From: Bin87 sp963665395
GTDB lineage: Bacteria; Chloroflexota; Dehalococcoidia; Lucifugimonadales; UBA3495
DNA length: 64,000 nucleotides
Assembly: GCA_963665395.2 (NCBI GenBank)
Contig: OY762251.1
Span: 4,402,001-4,466,000 of the forward strand
Direction of reading: 5' to 3'
Under the pieces are notes generated by a model, which had not been told where the DNA came from, made no database searches, and saw only the letters and a program-made list of their open reading frames with translations. Below, piece by piece: positions 48,709 through 55,463 of this stretch (its first letter is position 1; every line of letters starts with the position of its first letter). The position numbers were made by a program, and so were the translations under genes.

Positions 48709-49515
48709 ATGGAAAACCCCTTTGCCAACCCGTTTCCGGGCATGAACCCGTATCTGGAATCCCGGCGACTCTGGGGGGAAGTCCACAACAATATCATCCA
48801 CGAGATGTTCCGTTTTCTGCGTCGGACGTTGCCGTTCCGGTACACGGTCATCATGGAGGAGCGCGTGCCTATTGGCAACGATCCCTCACGGGACGCTCCA
48901 GCTCGGTACGCCGAACCCGACCTTTCCATCAGGGGTAGTGGTGTGCGCGAGCGCACCGCCGTGGCCTATCGAGCGGAAGGCCGGGTAACCGCCAGGCTCC
49001 CCCTGGATGATGAAACGTCCCCGGAGATGTTCATCACCATTGGCGAACGCGAACGCGACCACGAAGACCCGGTAACCGTCGTGGAGCTGCTGTCCCCCAG
49101 CAACAAGACGTCGAGCGGACACGGGCGCAGCCAGTATCTGGACAAGCGCCAACGGGTGATTTTCAGCGATACTCATCTGGTGGAGATCGACCTCATTCGC
49201 CGGGGCCGGCCCATGCCGGTGGAAGGTTATGACGGCGACGCGCCTTACCGGCACCTCATCAGCCGTTGGCAGGTTCGTCCCGAAGTGGACTTGTACCCGT
49301 TTCGCTTGCAGACGCCCATTCCCGACGTTCCGGTGCCGCTGCTGGAAGGCGACGATGATGCGATAGTCCCGCTGGGCGCATTGTTCGATGATATGTACGA
49401 ACAGGATTACTACTCCAATTACGCCGACTACAACGACGACCCGGAGGGGCCTTTGTCAGGCGATGACCGTAAGTGGATTGACCGGATGCTACGAGAAAAG
49501 GGATTGCGAAATTGA
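48709..49515 (+). CDS. DUF4058 family protein, copy 2
   Basis: 268 residues, a diverged tandem paralogue of 47891-48688: NPFPGMNPYLESRRLWGEVH, RYTVIMEERVPIGN, EDPVTVVELLSPSNKTSSGH, SQYLDKRQRVIFSDTHLVEI and YGDYNDDPEGPLSGDDRKW-like ending. Starts 20 bp after copy 1. Function unknown. Confidence 0.9.
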   Translation: MENPFANPFPGMNPYLESRRLWGEVHNNIIHEMFRFLRRTLPFRYTVIMEERVPIGNDPSRDAPARYAEPDLSIRGSGVRERTAVAYRAEGRVTARLPLDDETSPEMFITIGERERDHEDPVTVVELLSPSNKTSSGHGRSQYLDKRQRVIFSDTHLVEIDLIRRGRPMPVEGYDGDAPYRHLISRWQVRPEVDLYPFRLQTPIPDVPVPLLEGDDDAIVPLGALFDDMYEQDYYSNYADYNDDPEGPLSGDDRKWIDRMLREKGLRN

Positions 49516-49572
49516 ACCGCCAGGGAAAATCGCCAACACCTGCACTACCGCGGCTGGGCGTCCGGGCTTAGC

Positions 49573-49947
49573 GTGATTTGGTTGCTGGTTGCCGTCGGCG
49601 GCGCGATAGGCTCCGTTCTGCGCTATGCCGTGGGCCGGCTTGCCGCCCAGTATCTTGGCGCCGATACGGTGGTTGGCACCTTCGCCGTCAACGTCGCCGG
49701 ATCCTTTGCCCTGGGAGCACTGGCTACCGTCTTCATCTCCCGCACGGACTGGCCCCTGGAACTGCGGGCCATGGCCACGGTGGGCCTGCTCGGCGGGTTC
49801 ACTACCTTTTCCACGCTGGCCTACGACGGCGTGAGGCTGCTGTCCGGCGGCGAATACGCTCGCGCCGGCCTGTCCATCGCCGCCAATCTGGTGGTCGGAC
49901 TAGCTGCCGCCTACCTGGGCGTGTTGGTGGGCAGAACGGTGACGTAG
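49573..49947 (+). CDS. crcB: fluoride efflux channel CrcB/Fluc
   Basis: 124 residues, four membrane helices. VAVGGAIGSVLRYAVGR, GTFAVNVAGSFALGAL (channel Asn), and GLLGGFTTFSTLAYDGVRLL (central Na site and Phe box) are diagnostic. Exports fluoride as a dual-topology dimer. Start GTG 49573. No fluoride riboswitch pattern is visible in the 57 bp upstream. Confidence 0.95.
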   Translation: MIWLLVAVGGAIGSVLRYAVGRLAAQYLGADTVVGTFAVNVAGSFALGALATVFISRTDWPLELRAMATVGLLGGFTTFSTLAYDGVRLLSGGEYARAGLSIAANLVVGLAAAYLGVLVGRTVT

Positions 49948-49974
49948 GCGCATTGCAACGGCGGGTAGCCGATT

Positions 49975-50067
49975 TGTCATTGCGAGCGAAGCGTGGCAAT
50001 CTCGGTGCCGTAGATATATTCGCTCTGCCACCGAGATTGCCACGTCGCTGCGCTTCTCGCAATGACA
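49975..50067. repeat. 93-bp inverted-repeat element, copy 3
   Basis: Begins TGTCATTGCGAGCGAAGCG and ends CGCTTCTCGCAATGACA; same length as copies 1 and 2. It lies between the crcB and GNAT 3-prime ends. Confidence 0.85.
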
Positions 50068-50085
50068 GATCATAGGAAGCGAGCG

Positions 50086-50937
50086 TCAGCGGTGCATCAT
50101 CCCTTCCAGCCGCTCTTTCACATCGGGCCATTCGGTGTCGATGATGCTGAAATAGACCGAGTGGCGGTTCACGCCGTCGCGGGCGATGCGGTGGTTGCGC
50201 CACACGCCTTCCCGCCGGGCGCCGATGCGCAGGATGGCCCGCTGGGAACGCTCGTTGCGGTGGTCGGTCTTGAGACAGACCCGGAGCGCGCCCAAATCCT
50301 CGAAGGCGTGGCGCAGCAGCAGGTACTTGCACTCAGTGTTGACGGCGGTGCGCTGGTAATCGACGCCGTACCAGGTCATGCCGATTTCCAGCACCCGGTT
50401 GGGCCGGTCGATGTCCAGGTAGCCGGTGGAGCCGATGGCCCGTTCCGCTTCGCCGTGAACAACGGCGAACTGCACCCGTTCGCCCGCGGCGTTGCGTGCC
50501 ACGCACATATTCACCCACTCCCGGGCGTCGTCCAGGGTGGTGAACGGCGGCGTGGAGAGATAGCGCCAGATTGATTCTTCCTGACCTACCCGGTACAGAT
50601 CGTCGGCGTGCTGCTGGCCGACGGGTTCCAGGCGGACGTGTTCGCCCACCAGCACCACCGGGCGCGGGTCCATGACGTCTCCAGCTGGCGGTTGGGCCGG
50701 GCTTTGGATTTTGCCGTAGAACGGCCTGGTCGGTTCTACGCCGTCCTCTTCGCACGATGCCAGGTAGTCTTCAATCGATATTTCGAGCTCCCGGCGCAGC
50801 TGTTTCACGTCCGTCGCCTCAAATACAGAGCGGAAACGCGGACTCGCATTGACCACCGACCCGCAGAAAACTCCTGCTAAATCGTCATAGCTAACCGCTG
50901 CGATGTAGCCTTTGTACTCCATCATGTTTTCCATCAT
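50086..50937 (-). CDS. fusion: HicB-like antitoxin domain + GNAT acetyltransferase
   Basis: 283 residues. Residues 6-75 (MEYKGYIAAVSYDDLAGVF, then ISIEDYLASCEEDGVEPTRP) are a complete HicB fold; residues 89-283 are a RimJ/RimL-like GNAT (GEHVRLEPVGQQHADDLYRV, AIGSTGYLDIDRPNRVLEIG, CLKTDHRNERSQRAILRIGA, REGVWRNHRIARDGV). An internal ATG at 50673 with GGAG 8 bases upstream would give GNAT alone. The upstream array repeats HicB copies and a 5-prime scrap of this GNAT gene, so the fusion came from tandem duplication. Acetyl acceptor unknown. Confidence 0.85.
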   Translation of the reverse strand: MMENMMEYKGYIAAVSYDDLAGVFCGSVVNASPRFRSVFEATDVKQLRRELEISIEDYLASCEEDGVEPTRPFYGKIQSPAQPPAGDVMDPRPVVLVGEHVRLEPVGQQHADDLYRVGQEESIWRYLSTPPFTTLDDAREWVNMCVARNAAGERVQFAVVHGEAERAIGSTGYLDIDRPNRVLEIGMTWYGVDYQRTAVNTECKYLLLRHAFEDLGALRVCLKTDHRNERSQRAILRIGARREGVWRNHRIARDGVNRHSVYFSIIDTEWPDVKERLEGMMHR

Positions 50938-51014
50938 GGCTTGACTCCAATCCCGTCCAGGAACTTGCGAATGTTACGAACCGCCCGCCGGCGCAGATGC
51001 GGTTGGGGGTTCAT
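50934..51014 (-). pseudogene. HicA toxin C-terminal fragment (unit 3)
   Basis: Reads MNPQPHLRRRAVRNIRKF and LDGIGVKP, the last helix of HicA with an MNPQP lead matching the GNAT-start scrap in unit 2. Overlaps the HicB-GNAT start by ATGA and the end of the previous HicB by ATGA. Confidence 0.75.
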
Positions 51015-51291
51015 AGGCGGGCAGCCTCCGAATCGAACGCGGGTTGAGTTTCGCGGGGAGGTTCGTTTTGGGCCGGGTAAGGGAGAGGCGGCAATGGATC
51101 TACCCCGTCCTCGGCGCACGACTCCAAGTACACATCGACGGAGATCTGGAACTCCCGGTGTAGGTCATATCCTTCGGGTATCTCGAATATGACGATGGCA
51201 TAGGGCTCGGTGTTGGCGACCGACCCACAAGCCGGGCCTCGTCGTCGTATTCGACTTCCGCGACATACCCTTTGTACTCTATCGTCATCAT
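51011..51291 (-). pseudogene. HicB antitoxin, frameshifted (unit 2)
   Basis: Starts MMTIEYKGYVAEVEYDDEAR at 51291; a one-base shift near 51225 is needed to continue VANTEPYAIVIFEIPEGYD, then FQISVDVYLESCAEDGVDPL and PPLPYP. Otherwise colinear with hicB at 51400. Confidence 0.8.
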
Positions 51292-51403
51292 GCTTCCGCT
51301 CCTATGGCAACGAGAAATCCGGCGACCCTGAGGACAGACTGCCGCCGCAGCGTAGATCCAAGCGGACGTGTTCGACCATCAGCGTTATGGGTTGAGGGTT
51401 CAT
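51288..51403 (-). pseudogene. chimeric scrap: GNAT 5-prime end joined to HicA C-terminus (unit 2)
   Basis: MNPQPITLMVEHVRLD corresponds to MDPRPVVLVGEHVRLE at the GNAT start; after a frame change LRRQSVLRVAGFLVAIGAEA is a HicA tail, whose TGA overlaps the HicB ATG at 51291. A joint left by tandem duplication. Confidence 0.75.
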
Positions 51404-51651
51404 ACACTCACCGATTTTGACCCAATGCCGAGATCCACGGGATTTGGCAAGGGCGACAGGGGTTCTACGCCGTCTTCGAGGCACGAATCCAGATAGATGT
51501 CGACCGATAATCGGAACTCTTGCTCCAACTGGTGCTCTTCGTTGGCCCAGAACGTCGCAATGGAGTACGGTTCGGTGTTGGCAACCCAACCACTGAAAAC
51601 CCCGGCGACAGCGTCGTATTCGTAGTCTGCAATATAGCCTTTGTACTTCAT
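51400..51651 (-). CDS. hicB: HicB-like antitoxin (unit 1)
   Basis: 83 residues: MKYKGYIADYEYDAVAGVFS, WVANTEPYSIATFWANEEHQ and RLSVDIYLDSCLEDGVEPLS, the single beta-beta-alpha HicB domain without the C-terminal HTH that many HicB have. ATGA overlap with the hicA stop. Binds and blocks HicA. Confidence 0.85.
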   Translation of the reverse strand: MKYKGYIADYEYDAVAGVFSGWVANTEPYSIATFWANEEHQLEQEFRLSVDIYLDSCLEDGVEPLSPLPNPVDLGIGSKSVSV

Positions 51652-51914
51652 TGCGGCGTCACCCCTATAGCAGATAAAAAGACGGCGATGCTGCGAACCT
51701 GCGCACGATCAAGGTTGGATCCAGGATGTGGACGATGCGTCACAACCCTTCTGCGGTACGTTATGAACACAACCCGGGAGCCGGCACGTTCTGAAATGTC
51801 GACATCGAGCGCCCGCATCAATGCTACCACTTCCGTCCAACGAATGTCTGACGGGGTGGGCGTTGCGAAGATCCGCTCCAGCGTGCGCCGATGCCTTGAG
51901 CTGAGCGGGGACAT
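51648..51914 (-). CDS. hicA: HicA-like mRNA interferase toxin (unit 1)
   Basis: 88 residues: RRTLERIFATPTPSDIRWTE, LMRALDVDISERAGSRVVF, then THRPHPGSNLDRAQVRSIAV with the catalytic His in RPHPG. This is the family with an N-terminal ~15 residue extension. Complete and first in the array, so unit 1 is the only intact hicAB. It starts 27 bp after the MFS transporter stop. Confidence 0.85.
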   Translation of the reverse strand: MSPLSSRHRRTLERIFATPTPSDIRWTEVVALMRALDVDISERAGSRVVFITYRRRVVTHRPHPGSNLDRAQVRSIAVFLSAIGVTPQ

Positions 51915-51940
51915 GATACCAAAGTAATGCCGCCGGCGGC

Positions 51941-53296
51941 CTAATTCCCGTCCCCGGCGCTGGCCGCCGCCTGGGGCGCCGCCCCGGTCTCCGTGCCGAT
52001 CCACCGCCGCTGGCCGCGCATTGGCGGCCGGGGCCGCGTGCAGAGCAGGAAGGCCACGGCGCTGATCAGGTACATCGGGGTGAAGGTAGCCAGCACCAAC
52101 CAGTAGGATTCGGTCAGCCGGTACACAATCCCGGCAAAAAGAGGCGAGGCGAAAAGCCCGATATTCATGAAGAGGCTCATGAAGCCCATCAGGGTGGCGA
52201 AACGGGCGCGCCCGAAGTAGTCGCTGAGCATCAGCCAGTTGACGGACGTGATGCCCTCCACCACGGCGATGCCGATGACGAAGGCCAGCAGTCCCACGAT
52301 GCCCGGGCCCAGCCACAGGCCCCACATACCCACCGCGCCGATGGCCATGCCGCCGGCCAGCATCAGGTTGGAGCGGAACTTGCCCGTGGTCACGCCCAGG
52401 ATGAAGCGCAGGGGAATGCCCAGGAAGAACATGGCGGCGACCCAGGCGGCGGACTCATCCTCGGACAGGCCGCGTTCTGCCATCATGGCGAAAATATGGA
52501 CGAGCATTCCATTGGTCACGGTTACCCGCATGAACGCGCCCACGGACATCAGCCAGAAGGCGCGGGTCCGGATGGCTTCCTTGAAGGTGAAACTGACTTC
52601 CGTATTGCCGGATCCGCGACTTCGCTGTCCGCTGCTGCTCTCGGCGGTACGGTCCACGGGCGGGTCTCCGTCCGGGCGAAGCCCCATGTCCTCGGGACGG
52701 CTGCGGATTATGAAAGATGCCGGCAAGGTGAGCGCCAGGATGCCCACGCCGGTCCAGATCAGGGTCTGCCGCCAGCCCAGCCACTGGATGCTTTCGTTGA
52801 GCAGCGGCACGATTAATGCCCCGCCCCCGGCGAAGGCCGTCATCAGGGCGGACATAGCGACGTGGCGGCGGCGGATGAACCACTGGTTGACGCCGGCCAT
52901 GAGAGTTTGCCCAAGTCCCGCCGACTTGCCCAGGGAAATCACGCCGGCGAACAGAAGCATCAACATCCAATAGGAGTTGACTTGGGAGAGCAGAATGACG
53001 CCGACGCCGACGGTGATGCTTCCCGCGAAAACCATGGGTCTGGCGCCGTAGCGGTCCACCAGCCACCCGATGGCCGGCCCGGCGACGCTGCCCTCGGCGC
53101 GGGCCAGGCTGAAAACCAGGGACATCTGGTCGCGGGTCAGACCCAGGGAAGACTCAATGGGCAGCAGAAACCTGGGGAAGCCCTGGGAGATGGAGCCGTT
53201 GCCGAACATCCCCAGAACTGACGCGGCGGCGACAATCCACCATCCGTAGAAGATGCGGGGCTGTCGTCGCTCTTCACTATTTTCGATATTTGCCAC
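51941..53296 (-). CDS. MFS transporter (OFA/monocarboxylate-like)
   Basis: 451 residues, 12 membrane helices in two halves. FYGWWIVAAASVLGMFGNGS at the start, AGPAIGWLVDRYGARPMVFA (MFS loop 2-3 motif) and a central charged loop RPEDMGLRPDGDPPVDR. The N-terminal YGWWIV is typical of the oxalate/formate-monocarboxylate branch. Start is GTG 53296; a TATAAT reading toward it ends 8 bases upstream and no ribosome site is visible, so the mRNA may be leaderless. Substrate probably a small carboxylate; inference only. Confidence 0.88.
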   Translation of the reverse strand: MANIENSEERRQPRIFYGWWIVAAASVLGMFGNGSISQGFPRFLLPIESSLGLTRDQMSLVFSLARAEGSVAGPAIGWLVDRYGARPMVFAGSITVGVGVILLSQVNSYWMLMLLFAGVISLGKSAGLGQTLMAGVNQWFIRRRHVAMSALMTAFAGGGALIVPLLNESIQWLGWRQTLIWTGVGILALTLPASFIIRSRPEDMGLRPDGDPPVDRTAESSSGQRSRGSGNTEVSFTFKEAIRTRAFWLMSVGAFMRVTVTNGMLVHIFAMMAERGLSEDESAAWVAAMFFLGIPLRFILGVTTGKFRSNLMLAGGMAIGAVGMWGLWLGPGIVGLLAFVIGIAVVEGITSVNWLMLSDYFGRARFATLMGFMSLFMNIGLFASPLFAGIVYRLTESYWLVLATFTPMYLISAVAFLLCTRPRPPMRGQRRWIGTETGAAPQAAASAGDGN

Positions 53297-53806
53297 GGTG
53301 TAATATTATAAAATGGCCGGGTATTGGGGTCAAACTTTGCGGTGGCGTCGTACAAAGCGAAGCGGCAGTTGTTCAGGTTTTCCTCCTTTGTTTGGTCGGT
53401 CGGTGGTTTGGCTGATTGGCTGGTTTGCTTCGGGTTCGGGGTTCAGGCTGTCGGCGCTACGGCCAGAGAGCGTGGTTGCGAATTGAACTCCTAGGTTTGC
53501 GCGTGCTGACAGTTCACTGTGAATGAACCACCCTCGCGCAGCGGTGGTGAGACCCGCCGTACTGGTCTATGCGGTACCGGAGAAATTACCGACCTTTGCG
53601 ATAGCCAGCGGTGCAGAAATCCGACGTGCTGTCCGCCACAGGCGCATCTGCGACCATGTACCGTGACAGCGGTTGGCCGTGTTACCTGAACCCCTGTGAA
53701 CCCGATATTCAGATGTGATTTCGGCAGATGGGCCGTGGCCTTGGGCTTGCTGCCTTACGCGTAGGGTATAGTGTAAAGAACGGGTGTGCGGGCGCGCAAG
53801 GGGCGG
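53297..53806. other. intergenic, no gene recognised
   Basis: 510 bp between the MFS start and the MITE array. Besides the MFS promoter region I see no coding frame with recognisable content. GC falls slightly. Several short self-complementary stretches (for example GACAGTTCACTGTGAATGAACC at 53507) could belong to a structured RNA, but I cannot name one. Confidence 0.4.
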
Positions 53807-53815
53807 GTGTCAGCC

Positions 53816-53948
53816 GGTAGCGTTGCAATTTAGGTGGTTCAGTTTCCCAGCGGGGTATCCGAGCGGCTAAAACTGCTGCTACGCCAACGGGATTGCCACG
53901 CTACGCTCGCAATGACAAAAACCAAACCACCTAAAACGGAACGCTACC
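53816..53948. mobile_element. 133-bp MITE, tandem copy 1
   Basis: Ends GGTAGCGTTGCAATTTAGG and CCTAAAACGGAACGCTACC are imperfect terminal inverted repeats of about 30 bp; the right half includes the ATTGCCACGC...GCAATGACA half of a 93-bp-type repeat. Flanked by GTGTCAGCC on both sides (53807-53815, 53949-53957). Confidence 0.9.
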
Positions 53949-53957
53949 GTGTCAGCC

Positions 53958-54090
53958 GGTAGCGTTGCAATTTAGGTGGTTCAGTTTCCCAGCGGGGTAT
54001 CCGAGCGGCTAAAACCGCTGCTACGCCAACGGGATTGCCACGCTACGCTCGCAATGACAAAAACCAAACCACCTAAAACGGAACGCTACC
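53958..54090. mobile_element. 133-bp MITE, tandem copy 2
   Basis: Nearly identical to copy 1, 142-bp period, followed by GTGTCAGCC at 54091-54099. Confidence 0.9.
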
Positions 54091-54099
54091 GTGTCAGCC

Positions 54100-54232
54100 G
54101 GTAGCGTTGCAATTTAGGTGGTTCAGTTTCCCAGCGGGGTATCCGAGCGGCTAAAACCGCTGCTACGCCAACAGGATTGCCACGCTACGCTCGCAATGAC
54201 AAAAACCAAACCACCTAAAACGGAACGCTACC
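54100..54232. mobile_element. 133-bp MITE, tandem copy 3
   Basis: Third unit, followed by GTG and then GTGTCAGCC at 54236-54244. The last TCA of this sequence is the stop codon of the nitronate monooxygenase gene, so the element inserted at that gene's end. Confidence 0.9.
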
Positions 54233-54238
54233 GTGGTG

Positions 54239-55219
54239 TCAGCCATTGCGGTACTGCCACTGCGGTTGTTGCAGGATATGCTCCGCGCTGGCACAGATTT
54301 CGCGCATGACCTCCGCCGCCGGTCGAATGACGTCGATCTGGCCCGCGCCCTGACCCATGTACACCGACGCCAGTTCGGGGTCCTGCCGCGCCCGGGCCTG
54401 GGCAGCGTCCGAGGCCAGTTCTTCCCGGCGGGCCAGTACCTCAGCGTCCCGGCCGTGCCACTCCCGCACCAAGCGATTGCGGTACACCCGTCCGGCGATA
54501 CCCGGCGGCCATGGATCGTCGCCCAGCAGGTCGTACAGGGCGGTGAAGATGGTGTCCTGCCCGTCCGATAGCAAAATGCGTTCCTTGAAGGGTGGCGGCA
54601 CTTCCACTGCCTCCGGCGTGGCAAGAAAAGCGGTGCCCAGGGAAGCGCCCTGGGCGCCGGCGGTCAGCGTCGCGGCGAAAGCTCGCCCCGAGGTAATTCC
54701 GCCGGCGGCCAGCACCGGCACATTGGGAAACTGCTCCACCAGATCCACCAGCAGGGGCAACAGGTTCATCTCGCCCGTATGGCCGCCCGCCTCGTTGCCC
54801 TGGGCGAGTAGCACATCCGCCCCGGCGTCCACCGCAATTCTCGCTGCCTGCTGGGACTGAACCTGGCAAATGGTTATCGCTCCGGCGTCCTTAGCCCGCT
54901 CCAACCACGGGCGCGGGTCGGCGAAGGAGAAGATCACCACCGGGGCCCGCTCTTCCAATGCGATCTCGAAATTCTCCGGGGATGGTTCAATCAGCTGGGT
55001 GATGAATCCCAGGCCGAAGGGCCGGTCGGTTTGGGATCTGACATACCCAATCTGCTCACGGAACCAGTCCGTACCGAAACTGTTGCTGCCACCCAGGGCG
55101 CCCAGTCCGCCGGCCAGCGAGACCGCCGCCGCCAGCGTTCCGCCGCTGTGATTGCTCATTGGCGCGGACATTATCGGGTAGTCCAGGCCGAGCAGATCGG
55201 TGAAGCGGGTTTGCAGCAT
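54239..55219 (-). CDS. nitronate monooxygenase family FMN enzyme (NMO/FabK-like)
   Basis: 326 residues, TIM barrel. LLGLDYPIMSAPMSNHSGGT, GGLGALGGSNSFGTDWFREQ, LAQGNEAGGHTGEMNLLPLL (phosphate/His motif) and VLAAGGITSGRAFAATLTAG are those of class I nitronate monooxygenases and FabK enoyl reductases. Detoxifies propionate-3-nitronate or reduces enoyl groups; not separable here. ATG 55219 chosen at the conserved start; no clear ribosome site. The stop lies in the target duplication of the MITE array. Confidence 0.88.
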   Translation of the reverse strand: MLQTRFTDLLGLDYPIMSAPMSNHSGGTLAAAVSLAGGLGALGGSNSFGTDWFREQIGYVRSQTDRPFGLGFITQLIEPSPENFEIALEERAPVVIFSFADPRPWLERAKDAGAITICQVQSQQAARIAVDAGADVLLAQGNEAGGHTGEMNLLPLLVDLVEQFPNVPVLAAGGITSGRAFAATLTAGAQGASLGTAFLATPEAVEVPPPFKERILLSDGQDTIFTALYDLLGDDPWPPGIAGRVYRNRLVREWHGRDAEVLARREELASDAAQARARQDPELASVYMGQGAGQIDVIRPAAEVMREICASAEHILQQPQWQYRNG

Positions 55220-55272
55220 AGGAGAGATCGGAGTATCGTCTGAAGCAGGATTTACGGGATTTTTGAGATTTT

Positions 55273-55405
55273 GGTAGCGTTGCAATTTAGGTGGTTCAGT
55301 TTCCCAGCGGGGTATCCGAGTGACTAAAACTGCTGCTACGCCAACGGGATTGCCACGCTACGCTCGCAATGACAAAAATCAAACCGCCTAAAACCGAACG
55401 CTACC
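55273..55405. mobile_element. 133-bp MITE, solitary copy
   Basis: Same ends and length as the tandem copies, 90 percent or more alike by eye. Flanked by a perfect 9-bp direct repeat TGAGATTTT (55264-55272 and 55406-55414), a clear target duplication. It lies between the UbiD and NMO genes. Confidence 0.95.
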
Positions 55406-55463
55406 TGAGATTTTGGGATAGCGCTTACATCCTGAATGTCCTTGCAATCTTGAAAATCCAGTT

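Noticed and set aside
49516..49572. fluoride riboswitch before crcB
   Set aside because: The conserved fluoride aptamer bases are not seen and the gap is only 57 bp.
53330..53806. possible structured RNA (6S, SRP or RNase P RNA) in the long gap
   Set aside because: I could not match any diagnostic conserved segment of these RNAs.
53845..53880. tRNA-like stretch GGGGTATCCGAGCGGCTAAA inside each MITE, reminiscent of the D-arm of Ser/Leu tRNAs
   Set aside because: No acceptor pairing, anticodon arm or GTTCGAATC-type T-arm follows; it is part of a MITE with terminal repeats.
53807..54244. regular repeats that might be a CRISPR array
   Set aside because: The repeat unit is 133 bp and the 9-bp spacers are identical, which fits tandem MITE copies, not CRISPR.
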